NCBI GenBank assembly: GCA_025200525.1
Contig: CM045762.1
Coordinates: 3,348,001 to 3,412,000, forward strand
DNA: 64,000 bases
Reading direction: 5' to 3'
From: Camellia lanceoleosa
Lineage: Eukaryota > Streptophyta > Magnoliopsida > Ericales > Theaceae
Within the stretch, counting starts at the first letter, position 1; each line of letters starts with the position of its first letter. The translations under genes and the position numbers were made by a program. Under the pieces are notes generated by a model. The model was not told the origin of the DNA, made no database searches, and saw only the letters and a list, made by a program, of their open reading frames with translations. Positions 47,801-61,101 of this stretch are shown here, piece after piece.

Positions 47801-50800
47801 TGGTACAAGGGTGGGAGACCAATTTTCTGGGATTGGCCGGTTTGTTTTTGGTACAAACCTTGTTTTCCTTGTTTGGAAGGTGGTACAAGGGTGGGAGACC
47901 ATTTTTTCTCCTTAGAGACCACTTTTCCTTCTGCCAGCTAGTTTTCTAGTCGGATAACTGGCTTTCTTGGTCTTTGGGCCATCTTTAATGGTCGGCCACC
48001 ACACCATTGGCTTTCCTTCAGTGTGTAGACCACTCCTACCTATGGCCGACCAGTTGTCTTCTTGGGAGACCACTTGAAGTGGTCGGCCGACCACTTTAAG
48101 TAGTTGGCCGACCACTTTAAGTGGTCGGCTGCTTTTTGTCACCTTTTTGGAGATATTTTTGGCCAGCTGGTACAACTGGAGAGCACAAGAACCATCCTCC
48201 ATATACGTCTGTGGAGGGATGGCCTTGAGCCTTAGCTTCTTCAAGAAGCTTGTGCTTTTGCTCTCTATAAGAGAGAGGCTTCTCCTCCCTCCTCTAGGTT
48301 CAAAAATTTGGGGTTTGAGTTATACATATAGCCTTGTATCTATATCTCTCTTTTATTCTTGTTTTGTGACTTAAAAGTGTCATTTTGTCTCACTTTTGTA
48401 CACAAACACACACTCAAACACCATACTCTTGGAGCTGAGGTCCTTAGAGGTTGTTTTTGAAGTTCTTGGACTGGTTTTAAATCAAAAAGTGTGCTGGAGT
48501 TGCAGCCTTGAAGGTGGTCTACAAGGGCGAGTCTTTAACCTTTTAAACCCCCATTTTTGCTTAAGCTTTTAGACCAACTTGCATACTATTTTAAGCTTAA
48601 CTCTTAACTGCAAAAAGTTCTATTTTTTTAGTCCTTAAAATGTTTGTTTAAGGTCACTTTTTCGTTGGGGGTGATCTACCCCCTCTTAGGCCTTGTTAGG
48701 CCTTGTTTTGAGCCATCTCTTTAGGCTCTTGTTGTAGCCTTTGCATGACCTTTCTACCACTGAAATCCAGAGGATTTTTAGTGGTGGAAAGGTGGTTTTG
48801 AGGTCTTAAATAGGAGAGGGTCATCCCCTCTCCTTGTGTTTTGTATACTTGCTTCATATGCCTCATGTTTGAGCATGTTTGTTAAGCTTATGTTGGCCAT
48901 ATCTTAGTATGTATTTGGGGTTATTTTGCTGTGGCATACCACTGTTTTTACTTGGTTTTGTCACTCAATGCATGCCTAATACACTTGTAGTGTAAATCTC
49001 ACACACTAGCTTTGTGTGCTTAATGAAGTAGCATGCCATTCTAGCTTGTTTTGTTTCCATTTCAACATGTTTTTGGTGATGTTTTGCCATGTCATGACTC
49101 TGTTTTGGTTTGGTTTGGTTGGCCCTTGCATGCTCCATACACTTGTAGTGCATTTCCATGAAATAGCCTAACATGCATCATGCTTTGACATGTCATTCTT
49201 GCATGCTTTTGGCTTAACTTTGAGAAGATTTTGTCCATGTTTTAGCATGTTCTAGCTCTGATTTGTGTTGTTTTGGTCATGCATGCCATGCTTTGTATAG
49301 CTATAGTGCATTCTAGCTTGTTAGCTTTGTGTATCAAGTCCACTAGCATGCATTGCTTGGCCTATTTGAATGATTTGGAATCATTTGTTATGTTATTTCA
49401 GTCCATGTAGTGTGGCCATAAACTCATATTTGTCACTTATTCAATGCGTTGGAGGGTTGGTCCTTTATGCCTTAACATGAGCCATTGTGTATGCCTTCAT
49501 GCCATAGCTTGCGAGCCATCATTTCAGTGTGTTTTTGGGGTTATTATGCCATGATATAACTCTGATTTTTGTTGGTTAAGTTATTCCATGCTTGGTCTTA
49601 ATAGGTGTAGTGTAATCCACCCTATTTGCCTTGCATTCATCATGCTTCATGCCCTCCATGCTAGCTTATTTTGGCTTCCTTCCATACATGTTTTAGTATC
49701 ATTTTAACATGTTCTAGGACTATTTTGGGTTGCCTTTTCCATATGCTTCATGTTTTGCATAGTTATAGTGCAAGTGCTCTTGCTAGCTTCAAGCTTTGGG
49801 CACTATAGCATGCTTCATTTGTGTTGTGTACATGATTTGGCATCATTTAACATGACATTTCAGAACATATAGCATTGCCATGTTCCCACTTCATTCACTC
49901 TTTAAGTGCATTTGAGTGTTGTGCATTTGTTGCCTTGTTTTGGTCTAGCATGTATGCCATCTTGCCTAGGTCCTTGGGCCCCCATCTTAGCATGTTTTGG
50001 TCTTTGTTTAGACCTAATTAAGCTCTATCCATGGTTGGTTCAATCATTTGTGCCATGTATTGCATGCCCTTTGTGTAGTCTCTTTAATGGCTTTGTGCCT
50101 TAAGCCCTATTGCATGCTTTACTTGTGTTGTTTGAATGATTTGGCATCATTTTACACTTGATTTCAGAGCCTTTAGTGCTATCACACTTCAATGTTTATC
50201 GCTTCTTCATCATGCTTGAGAGTTGTGTTCGTAGGCCTAGTTGATGGGCCAGTACATGTGCATGCTTTGTTTTGCATTTCATGCCTTTGTTTTGGTGTTA
50301 TGGCCACTGTTTTGAGCATGGCTGAGGTCTGTTCATTTTGGTATAAGTCCATTGAGTATGTGGTTTGCATGTTGTTGCATGCTTGGTGTATTGCATATTG
50401 TTGCCCTTGTTGCGTTGTATTGTACATACATGCATTAGCTTTGTTTGCATGCTCTTAGCTTTGTTAAGTTGATCATGTTACATTGCATTGAGTATGCCAT
50501 GTTGTTGTTCGCATTGTGTATGCCATGTTGTCTATTGCATTGTGTATGTCACGTAGTTGCATTTGCATGTTTGCGTGCTAACGTTGAATTACATTGCATT
50601 GAGCATGCCATGTTATGTGTTGTATTGTTGTTTGGATTAGGTGTTAATCCGAGCATGAGAAACGAGGGACGTTTTATACTTGAAGTGATGAAACGTGCCT
50701 CAATTCTCGGTCGCCGACGCTCTTGATCAAACATGATAGAGTTTTAGGCTTTATGTGTTTACTTGTGTATTCATTCCATATTGAATTGTGCAATTTGATT

Positions 50801-52533
50801 TCTCGGCCATCACGCATTGAAATGTGCGATTGGTGGCCTGAGGGTCGAGAACCACATTCCCTTGAGTTCATGACATGATAGGGAGGGTGGTTGTGCACAC
50901 ATCTTGCAAATATATTGCCACGTCCTTTCTTGCTCTCTGTTGCAGCAAACTGGAATTCAACAGCAACAACTGGTCCGCCGACCAGTATTACTAGCTGGTC
51001 GACCACATTTTCAGGCTTTCAACACAGAAAGTGGTCGGCAGGTGGTCTCTAATACCAATATGTGGTCGGCAGCCCTCCCACAGGTTCCCATGATGGAGTT
51101 TCAGTGTTCTGGAGCTTTGTGCAAAGTTCTGAGAACAATTGAAAACAGAGTCAAATCAGGGCATCGCATTGGATTTCCGAACGAGGCAACCGGGCATGCA
51201 TCCAGTATTCTCCCTCTGAGAACCTCCTGTTTACTGCTTTACTTAGCTTCTTTACTTAGCTAGATTAAGCATTCGTTTTGTACTTTAATAGTTAATGCGT
51301 TTAACTATTTCAATTCGTTTTGTAATAATTAGTTAACTAGTACAAATGGGGATTAGTTAATTAATCTGTTTGTAATAATTAGTTTAATTAGTTTAGATTA
51401 GCTAGTTTAGCTTCTTATTCAGTCCCTCTTGCGAGAGGGCGTATTGTTGTAATAAGCGTGCGCGTGTGTGATGCATGTCTTCCAACCCCCATTTCTTTCT
51501 CCCTTTTACTTATTTGCTTACGATGGTTAGTTTTAGGGCATATTTTGTTTAGCATATCTTATGCTTTGCATGCGTGCATCCATTCATCTGTCTTGCATGC
51601 ACCGGGTTCGGCGCATCATACTAACAGCATTGTATTTTCAATTCCAATTTGAATACATGTACCAAGTTGCATTTCACATGACATCTTAGAATAGCTGAGC
51701 CTATTTTAGCTGCATTTTTTGCATGTGTTGCATTAGCCATCTTAACATGAGCTAGGATCATGCATGATTTCTAACTAGTTCTTTGTTTTGGCTCGGAGTA
51801 CACCGTGAGTGTTTACGCTTTAGCATACTGCATGTGTGTTAATGTTACCATGAAAGCATGCTTGCCATGAGGCTAACTGCTTATGTGATATAATTGGCTG
51901 AATGCTTGTGGGTGAATGTTGGATTACTTGAATTGGAGCAAATCATTGAAATCCGCATTTTAGCCTACTTACGAGTAGCAAACTTCAAACCGTTTTCAAA
52001 TGAACGTGCAATGTTTTGTTCCAACTTAGGCGATCTAGTCTATACTTGTATGCTGTGCACATCACATAGTAATTCTAGGTTAATAACCGGAATAAGAACA
52101 CATGTGTTTTCAAAAACAAGATATCATGCTTAGTAAAGGCCAATCTTTGATTGGGCGAGTGGGGGTGCTCATTGCATGACCTTCCCCTTTTGTACCCAAG
52201 TTCCCGAGCCGAGGCAACTTTGGTGATGATGGACATGTGGCCTTTGGCACGAGTCAGGGTTTCCTAAATTCCCCCAAAAATAAAATATTTAGGTGGCGAC
52301 TCTGTATCTGGCAAAGCAGTCCATGTTTGGCACTTCTTTATAAAAATCAGTTTTCCAAAACGATTTGCCGGATTTGGACTCTTTGGTGATTTATCGGTCT
52401 CAGATCGCACATTGTGAGACTAGATTCAGAACCGTGACATTTGAGTCTGAACTGTAGTAGCTAGAGAACAAACGAGATTTCGCGCCTTTGCAGCGTGGAG
52501 CTTCGGGAGTCCTCAGGGCGCATCTATAGTATC
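47801..52533 (+). repeat. Long LTR-like block A of an Ogre/Tat-type element
   Basis: About 4.7 kb without genes. It begins TGGTACAAGGGTGGGAGACC, which recurs 78 bp later. Palindromic GTGGTCGGCCGACCAC-type repeats lie at 48070-48130, followed by poorly conserved TGCATGC/CTTGTAGTGTAA-rich modules (48900-50600). From about 48757 it aligns with block B (55051 onwards). Landmarks include GAGAAACGAGGGAC at 50659 and GGTGGCGACTCTGTATCTGG at 52292. The last about 500 bp before the primer site are the best conserved. Cys/His-rich ORFs inside are artefacts of the repeats. Confidence 0.7.
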
Positions 52534-52551
52534 TGGTGACTCTGCTGGGGA
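52534..52551 (+). other. Candidate primer binding site after block A
   Basis: TGGTGACTCTGCTGGGGA begins with TGG, as expected for a tRNA 3' CCA complement, and lies directly after the LTR-like block. It suggests that block A is a 5' LTR of an Ogre/Tat-type element. Confidence 0.5.
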
Positions 52552-53513
52552 GTTAGAGAACTTGACTCGAACTCATGATATCTTGTTTTGTTCACACTTA
52601 TGTGTCTCTTTGCATTGCATTTGCATTGGTGCGCCTAGAACACCGTGTTTGCCGTATGTTATTCCTGAACGGTTTGCCGGAGGCTCGCTTTGAGAAGCGT
52701 GCCATAAGGCTGACCGATTGCGGGCTCTACCACGACGGGAACACAAACCTCGATTTTTACCGAGGCACCCTTTTTGACTATTCAAAACTAGGACAGGTTG
52801 CTTACCCGATTATAGGTTGTTTGAAATCGCTGTGTGCGTAGTGAAACCCTAGCTCCTGACAAAATAGGACAAGGAAACCCTACCCCAACATCGGGGTGTT
52901 TTGGCTCTTACTTACATGATATTTACTGTCAGAGTGTGTCTCTACAGGGTTGTGTGTATCAGTTCGCAAGTCTGGGTATCAGGCCTGCGGGCATCAGTAT
53001 TTGAAGAATCAGTTTTACCTGAGGGTATCAGGCCTGCGGGCATCAGTATTTGAAGAATCAGTTTTACCTGAGGGTATCAGTTTTGGGACTGTCATTTGGG
53101 CACAGTGATCAGTGTTTGAGAACAGTGTGTTCAGCTTACAAGTACCAACTGTGTGTTGTCAGGCCAACTGTGTGTTGTCTTTAATTTATTCAGCTCATAA
53201 CATAGCACACTGCACTTTTGGTTGTTTGTTTCTTTATTATGCTTTATTTATCTTTTTGCAAGGTAGTTTAGCACTATTGCTTCCGATCAGGCAGATATTC
53301 CCCGAGCACTCTGGGTTAGAGATCGAAGACTTAATCGATCTGAGGATCTGATAGACGGACAACTAGTGTTCTATTCATTACACCTGGTTATTTGACAGAG
53401 GGTAGTTAGACAGAGGATATCAGTTCAGCAGTCAGTTCAGAGGGCTTTGTCTATCCCACCTGAGTACAGTAGGGATCCGAGTTCTGTTTCTCCCACAGAG
53501 AGGGAATACACAT
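52552..53513 (+). other. Short internal stub between LTR-like blocks
   Basis: No gag or pol is recognisable. An 88-codon ORF at 52575-52841 has no known domain. A block containing GGGTATCAGGCCTGCGGGCA and GAATCAGTTTTACCTG is duplicated in tandem (about 52974-53070). It is probably leader sequence of the first element, cut short by, or recombined with, the second. Confidence 0.45.
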
Positions 53514-56500
53514 TGTAGACATCCCATTTTTGACCGTCCTTAAGACTTGGGCGCTATTGATGGTTTACTCGGTGATGAAAGATGTGCAGGGCAAAGGGTC
53601 GATTTCTTTGGTAAGAGGAGAGTCAAACCCTAACCTCACATCCCATTTTGGACCAAAGCTATTTTGGATGGATTTTAGACCTTAAAACCCTCTCTTTCAA
53701 AACACTTTTAAAGAAGTTCCTACGATGTTCCGATGCTCGTATTTTGTCAAATATCGTGCTTTTCGGTAAACCGAGCAAGGAAAAAGTTGAAATGAATGAA
53801 AGAGAGATGAAATCTTTGAAAAATCTTTCAAAAACACCTTGTTTAGGGGTTTGGAGTTGAAGAAAACAAGAGAAGAGGGAAGAAACCAAGTTGGAGAAGA
53901 AGATGGGCATGAATTGCTAAGAGAGAGTCGAGCAGCCCTCGCTAAATCAAGCCTATCCTTTTGAATACTTAGATTTCAACTATGAGGCCACCACCGTTGG
54001 AAAGCTTACTTCCGGAGCTTCATTTTTCACTTAAGAATCTCCTAAAGTCGAGTCCAGATGGGGGAGATATCATTGGTTGAAGTTGGGCATCATTTCAGTT
54101 GGACTGAAACTAAGCAGCCTTCACTGAAAGAGAGATATCTCTTATCACACATGGAATTTTGAGATGAGGCTGCCAAATTTGGAAAGAAGACTTCTGGGGT
54201 TTCAGTTTAGGCACAAGAATGACCTGAAAAGGCATCCAGATGAAGGAGTTAGGCTTGCTTCAAGTTAGAGACCAGGACTGATTTTTCCCATCGGCCTCTA
54301 TGGAAGTGCATCGGCAACAATTGGAGCTTAGCAGCTGTAGGTCAGCCAAAAGTGAACCTTATCGGCCACAAATGTTGGCCGATCGGCCAAAAATGTCTAG
54401 AAAGCCTAGAATTGACAGATATTTCTCCTCCAGCTGTTGTACACTGCATCAGATATTTCCAATTGAGATATTTCGACCCAAACCTCTCTTTTTGCTGTAT
54501 AATGAAGCCTTATATCTCATTTTGAAGGGTGAGAACATTTCTTAAAGGCATAGAAATTTGAGAGCTTCTCACTCTAGAATCCTCTCTCTCTAGAAGTTTT
54601 GTGAGTAAAACTCTCTCCCTCCCTAGAATTCTCTCATTCTCCTCTTGTTTCAGGCTTAGAAGTGAGAATTTCCTACACTTTTGCAAAGAGACCCTTAACC
54701 AAAGTTGATCATCTTTGGGTTGAGGTAGCTTGGGACTTTGTTTGAGCTCCAAAAGGCTGATTTTGGTTCAGATTTTGGCTAGTTTTGCTGCTGTGCATCA
54801 AGAGGTATAACTCTCATCTTTTGTATTTGTTTTGCACACTTGCTTCACCACCCTTTTTTCATTGTTTTGGGGCTGTTTTTGGGGTGGTGTTGAACTACAA
54901 AAACCTCTATTTTTCTTCTGTTTTTCAGTCCTAAAAGTGTTGGTTTGTGCCTTGGTTGGCTAGGGGGTTGTCTTCCCTTTTGCTCTTTGGCTTGTATGCT
55001 CTTTTGAGCTAACTTTCAAGCCTTTCAAACAACTTCTTTTTGGATTTAAAACTACTAAAATCCAAAGGATTTTCAGTGGTAAAAACCCTGTTTTGAGGGC
55101 CCAAATAGGAGGGGGTGGTCCCCTCTCCTCTTGTCTTGCTTGCTAGTGTTGATGGCCAACCAAATGAGCATGTGTTTTTATTTCTTTGTGGCTTTATTTA
55201 GGCTCATTTTTGTGACTTATCAGACCTGCCATAACTCTATTTTTGGCTGTCTTGGTCACCTCTTGCATGCTTATTGCACTTGTAGTGTAAATCCTCTTTG
55301 CTAGTCTTGTTAGCTTTACAAAGTAGCATGCTCTTGTGGTTTGAATTAGCTTAGTTCAATCATGTTTTTGGTATTATTTTGGCATGTTATAACTTTGATT
55401 TTGATTGATGGACTCACCTCTTGCATGTTTTATACACTTGTAGTGTAATCCATGCTTAGTAGTCTAACATGCTTGATGTTTTGGCCAATCATGCTAGCTT
55501 ATTTTGGCTATACTCCATCCATATTTTAGCATTATTTTGGGCTGTTTTAGGACTGTTTTGGGCTGCCTTAGGACTGTTTTGGGCTGCCTTGGTCATATGA
55601 CTCATGTTTTGTATAGCTATAGTGCAAATGCCTTGACTAGTTTTGAGTTTTGAGGCCTCTACCATGCTACACTTGTGATGTTTGCATGCTTTGGCATCAT
55701 TTGGAATGTAATTTCAGAGCTTTTGTCTTTGCTAAAATCTCATGTTTATCACTCTTTAATTGTGTTTAAGAGTTGAGCATTATGCCTTGTGTTTGAGCCA
55801 ATACATGAGCTTATTTTTATTGCCATCTATGCTACGAGTCTAGCATGTTTTTGCCACTATTTTGACCTGCCTTAGACCTGTTTTGAATGGTTAGGGTCAT
55901 TTGAGCATTGCTTAACATGGTTGTAGTGTAAAGGGGCTTGACTAGTTTTGAGTTTCGAGGCCTTTAACGTGTTGTGCATGTGATGATTGCATGGTATGGC
56001 ACCATTTGACATGTAATTTCAGTGCATGTAGTGTAGTTACACTCTCACATACTTCACTCCTTCATTGCTTTTGAGGGTTGTGTATTATGTCTTGCTTATA
56101 GGCCAACATGTGTGCATGCTTCTCTTGCTTTTTGAGCTTCCATTTCAGCATGTTTAGGCCACTGTTTATGCATGTTTAACCTCTGTCTGGGGTTGGTTTG
56201 GTCATTTAGGCTTAGTATTGTATGCCTATGGTGCTATGCTCTTTGCTAGTTTCAATGCTTTCGACTCTGAGTATGCCTTACATACATCATTTTCGTGTTT
56301 TGATGTCATTTAGCATACTACTTCAGTGCTGGAATATATGTCATTGCATCCCATTCTTCATTTGTTATATCACTTTGAAAGAGGTTTTAAGCCCTTTGTT
56401 GGTTTGAGCACGAGATCGAGGTGTTCATGCCTAATGGTTTTAGCCTTCTCTTGAGGGTTTCTACTAACCAATGACATGATGCTTCTTTCATGCTCAAGAT

Positions 56501-58494
56501 GCTTGTGGCATAGTCCATCTTTCCATTTAGAGGACTTCTCACTTTTGGACTTAACCGGTTAAAGGATTAATTGGTAATCTAAAATGAGTAAACAAATTGA
56601 ATTGTAGTAAAACATGCCAAGATAACATGTTTGTGTTGCATTGCATGTGTTTGGATCGGACGTTAATCCAAACAAGAGAAACGAGGGACATTTCATACTC
56701 AAAGTGATGAAACGTGCCTTGTTTCTTAGTCGCCGACACCCTTGATCATGCATGATAGGGTGGAGGCTCATCGAGTCCATTTGTGCATTCATTGACTTAT
56801 GCAAGCTTGACTCTTTGGCCATCATGCATTAAGATGCGTGATTGATGGCTCGAGAGCCGAGCACTACACTCCTTTGAGCTTGAGACATGATAAGGAGTGT
56901 GGTTGCACACACATTCTCTTGTAAATACACGGCCATGCCTCTGTTAGTGCTCTGTTGTAGCAAAAGGAGAATCTGCAGGAAGCATTGGTCGATCGACCAC
57001 TTAGTCTGCCGATCGACCATCAAAGTTGGCCGATAGTCTTTATATTTGGCCAATGACAATTATCTTTGGCCGACCACTTCTCAGCATGTCTATAAGGTGG
57101 GTCAGAAGTATCTTGGAGGTTGGCACAGTTTTTAAAAGTCTAAAACAGTGCAAACAGAGGCAACATGAGGCACGGTAGTGGATTTCCGAGCGAAACCGAT
57201 CGAGCACGCATACATCCCTCATCACGAGGCCATTTCAGTGCTTTTGATAACTTAGAATAGTTATTTGTTTCGATAAAGTTTTGTAATAATTAATTAGCTC
57301 ATTAGTTAGTTAATGTTTTGGTTTGTAATTAATTAGCTTAGTGTAGCTAGTTAGTTGACTCATTCGGACCCTCCGTCGAGAGGGCACATCTGTTGTAATA
57401 AGTGTGCGTGTGTGTGATGCATGTCTTTCAATCCCCATTTCTTTCTCCCTTTTATTTACTAGCTTTCGATGGTTAGTTTTAGGGCATGTTTCAATTAGCA
57501 TACTTATGCTTCCATGTTTGCATTCATTTATTCGTATTGCATGTATCGGGCTCGGCGCATCATGCTAACTGCATTGTATTTCAATACCAATTTGAATACA
57601 TGTTATCAAGTTGCATTCATATGCCATTCTAGATAGCCGAGCCTATTTTAGTTGCATTTTTGCATGTGTTGCATTAGGCATCTTAACATGAACTAGGATT
57701 ATGCATGATTTCTAACTAGTTCTCTATTTTGGCTTGGAGTACAGTGTGAGTGTTTACGCTTTAGCATATTGTATGAGTGCAATTACATATTGCCATGATA
57801 GCATGCTTGCCATGAGGCTATGTGCTTAATTGCTATAGCTGTTTGAATGCCTGTGGGTGGAGGCTTGATTGCTTGAATTGGAACAATTCATCAAAATGCG
57901 AGTTTTAAGCCCACTTGAGAGTGGCAAAATCATGTTTTCTAAGCCCACTAAAGGGTGACAAATCCACGTTTTAGCCTACTTACGAGTAGCACCTTCGAAC
58001 CATTTTCCAACAAATATGAAATGTTTTGTTCCAACTTAGGCGATTTAGTCTATACTTGTATGCTGTGCGCATCACATAGTAATTCTAGCTAATAAACCGG
58101 AATAAGAACACATGTGTTTTCAAAAACAACATATCATGTTAGTAAAGGCCGATCTTTGATCGGGCGAGCGGGGGTGCTCATTGCATGACCTTCCCTTCTC
58201 ATACCCAAGTTCCCGTGCCGAGGCAACTTTGGTGATGATGGACACGTGTCCTTAGGCACGAGTCAGGGTTTCCTAAATTTTTCAAAATAAAATATTTAGG
58301 TGGCGACTCTGTATCTGGCAAAGCAGTCCATGTTTGGCACTTCTTTATAAAAATCAGTTTTCCAAAACGATTTGCCGGATTTGGACTCTTTGGTGATTTA
58401 TCGGTCTCACATTGCACTTTGTGAGATTAGATTTAGAACCGTGACATTGAGTCCGAACTGTAGTAGCTAATGAACAAAACGATTTCGCGCCATC
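53514..58494 (+). repeat. Long LTR-like block B (5' LTR) of the Ogre/Tat-type element
   Basis: It starts TGTAGACATCCCATTTTTG, a typical start for this LTR type. It runs about 5.0 kb to just before gag. From 55051 it parallels block A. Two stretches are strikingly similar: GTAATAAGTGTGCGTGTGTG...CCCCATTTCTTTCTCCC (57395) and GGTGGCGACTCTGTATCTGG...TTTGGTGATTTATCGGTCTC (58302). The first 1.3 kb has GGCCGATCGGCC-type palindromes (54360-54400) and pyrimidine-rich sequence. No host gene is seen in it. Confidence 0.7.
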
Positions 58495-58564
58495 GTGCGT
58501 GGAGCCGGGATGTTCGGGCAGTCTACACACATCAGTTCAGTCAGACCCACACTTTTTAGTCGAA

Positions 58565-60132
58565 ATGGAAGAGATGATGCGTCAGCTCCAGGAGACTATG
58601 AAAAACATGCAGCAGGATGCTGCCCGTCAAACAGAGATTGTGGCACAATAGGCAGATTTAATTGCCAGGCTACAGTAACAAACTGGAGCATCTGCTTCAT
58701 ACTAAGCCCCTCCCCCATCTGCAGTTCCAATACTCGAGGAGACAACAACCGTCCAGGAAAATACGAACGTTCCAACGGGGCCGGCTCCACCCCCAATCCT
58801 ACCTCAGCTGTCCAAAGCACCCACCAACCTAGTGGATTCACCGTTTGAGTTTGAAATGGATCCAACGGTGTTAAAAGTGAGCAAGCTAGAAAAGCTCTTC
58901 AAAAAGTCTCAAGGAGTTCATTTCATTTTGGATATAGAGGATGGATACACTGACTCGGCCGTAACACTGCCGGACTGGTTTAAGATGCCGCACATAGATC
59001 GATTTGATGGGTCTGGGGATCTTATGGTGCACTTGTAGCTATACTCGGATATACTAAGGCCAATAGGCTTCTCCAGATTGCAGAAGCTTTCTCTGTTTGG
59101 CCGGACCCTATCGGGTGTAGCGGCTATTTAGTATGCAAAATTGAAGGACTCTGTCAAGAGGAGTTGAGAGTAGATGGCTGAGGCCTTTGTAGCTCAATAC
59201 TCCTACAATACGCATATCGAGGTTATAACCCGTGATCTCGAGATAACTAGGCAAGAACCGAAAGAGAGCTTCTCCGACTTCGTAACCCGTTGGAGGGCCA
59301 AAGCCTCGACGATGACCATCAGGCAGGTTGACAAAGATCAGATACGGATGGTTGTGCGCAACCTCCAGCCCAAGCTTATGCAAAAGATGATCGTCCTCCC
59401 CTTTCCTACCTTTGCAGATCTACATGAGATTGGGGTGCAAATCGAGGACGCCATGAAACAAGGCCTCATTGATCATGAGAGAGACCAACCTAAGAGGGCA
59501 TTCAACCACAGTACGAATGCAGGCACAAGCAGTGTTGCAACTGCCAGATTTTCAGATGTGGGTATGGTCACCATCACCACCCCAAAAACCCTTATAGCTA
59601 CCCTATTCACCGGTGCGTCTGGAAGTAACTCACAAACAGCCAGATACGCACCCAGAGGCCAAAGAACCTTCACCCCACTATATATGCCCCTGTCCAAAGC
59701 TCTGGGGGTTTTGATCAAGAAAGGGCACTTGAAGCCCCTAGAGCCGTGGCCATTGCCAGAAAAACTTTCTCTCTCCCATAACCCAGCTAAATACTGTGCC
59801 TTCCACCAACAGCATGGTCACGACACTGACCAGTGCTTCAAACTGCATCACGAGATGCAAGATCTCATTGACTATAAGGTGATCGCACCTTCGGAAAAAC
59901 CAAACGTCACAACCAACCCTCTCCCACCACATAACCAAGCTCCACCTCCCAAACGCATTAACCTAATCCAAACTGCGGTTGTGTCATATGAACCTAGCAT
60001 ATATATCACACCCTCTCACCTACCCAAGCCGGAGGTGTTCATTCAAGAAAGCACCGATCTGTGCATGTTGAGCACCTCCCTAATCCAACCTGAACCCATG
60101 AACCGGGATGATTGTGGGAGCAGATGGAAATG
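58565..60132 (+). pseudogene. gag of the Ogre/Tat-type element
   Basis: One frame carries the whole domain: MEEMMRQLQETMKNMQQ coiled coil, a Pro-rich linker, then PDWFKMPHIDRFDGSGD, and the gag core ending in YSYNTHIEVITRDLEITRQE to FADLHEIGVQIEDAM. The lineage's His/Cys motif CAFHQQHGHDTDQCFKLHHE follows. Premature stops in frame include several TAGs in 58650-59175, mostly where Gln or Trp would be expected. The stretch 59174-60132 is open. Confidence 0.85.
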
Positions 60133-61101
60133 ATCATTCAGAGCCTGAGGGGTCTACTAGATTTGTGTACAACCTGAGCGGTTACATCATACCAACAGAT
60201 CAGTCTAAGTTAAAGGTGGAATTGCCAGTGGGGGCAGAGATTTGTGTAGTTCAAGAGGATGGACCTAATCAGGGCTAAGATGACCTAGCAATACTGGAAG
60301 AGGATATCACGAACCTGCAATTCTTCAATGAACAGGATCCGGGCGACGTGACTGTCAACTGGTTTGATTTAGATGGGTTAGCAGAAGCTACTGGGTGGCT
60401 CAGCGACGAGCTGGATATTGTTGAACAACCTCAGCTAGAACAAGGACCATAAAAAACGGGGACATTAGTAGTGGCCGGAATGGCCGAGAATCAGCAGATA
60501 CTGCCGGAGAGCACCGGTGTTAAGAATTTTGCTTGAGATTCGGGTAGTATAAGTACAGAAGATATTGAGCAACAGGCTGTACTGAAGCAGTTCAAGCAGG
60601 AAAAGATCAAAGATCTGGAAAGGGCTAGAAAGGCCAAAGCCCCTGAGGGGACGGAATGTGCTGTGCGCACAGGAATAGTTGCAAGGGAACCGGATAGTTG
60701 CTTGTCGATGGTTGATGGTATGTGGTGGGAAGACGATGACTTATGTCTTGCTCACACAGATGAAGATTGGGGACGAAGCCAACCGGATGATACCTGGTAT
60801 GTGGGGGAAGTTGACCACATGACCAGAAGTGGGCGGTATTTTAAGCCCCCACACTTGGATCAACTCGAGGCGTCCGGAAAGAACAAAGAGACAGAGAAGT
60901 AGAAAGAAAGACTGCTCGAGGAGGAGGCTGTGTTGAAATAGCTTAAGAAGATACAAGCAGACATCTCTATCTGGAGACTGCTGATGGCCTCAAGAGTTCA
61001 TAGACAGGCTGTCCTTTCTGTAATGGACAAGGCCAAACTTTCAATCAACACCACACCTGAGCAGTTGGTAGGGTTGGTCTTTCCGGGAGAAGCTTCTCCG
61101 A
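60133..61101 (+). pseudogene. gag-protease linker region of the Ogre/Tat-type element
   Basis: Decayed coding sequence with acidic segments and a TRSGRYFKPPHLDQ motif (about 60820) that commonly precedes protease in these elements. Interrupted by several stops. No independent function is recognised. Confidence 0.55.

Noticed and set aside
50182..50726. Cys-rich ORFs of 80-90 codons as secreted peptides
   Set aside because: They come from TGCATGC-rich repeats in LTR block A, occur on both strands and have no convincing signal peptide.
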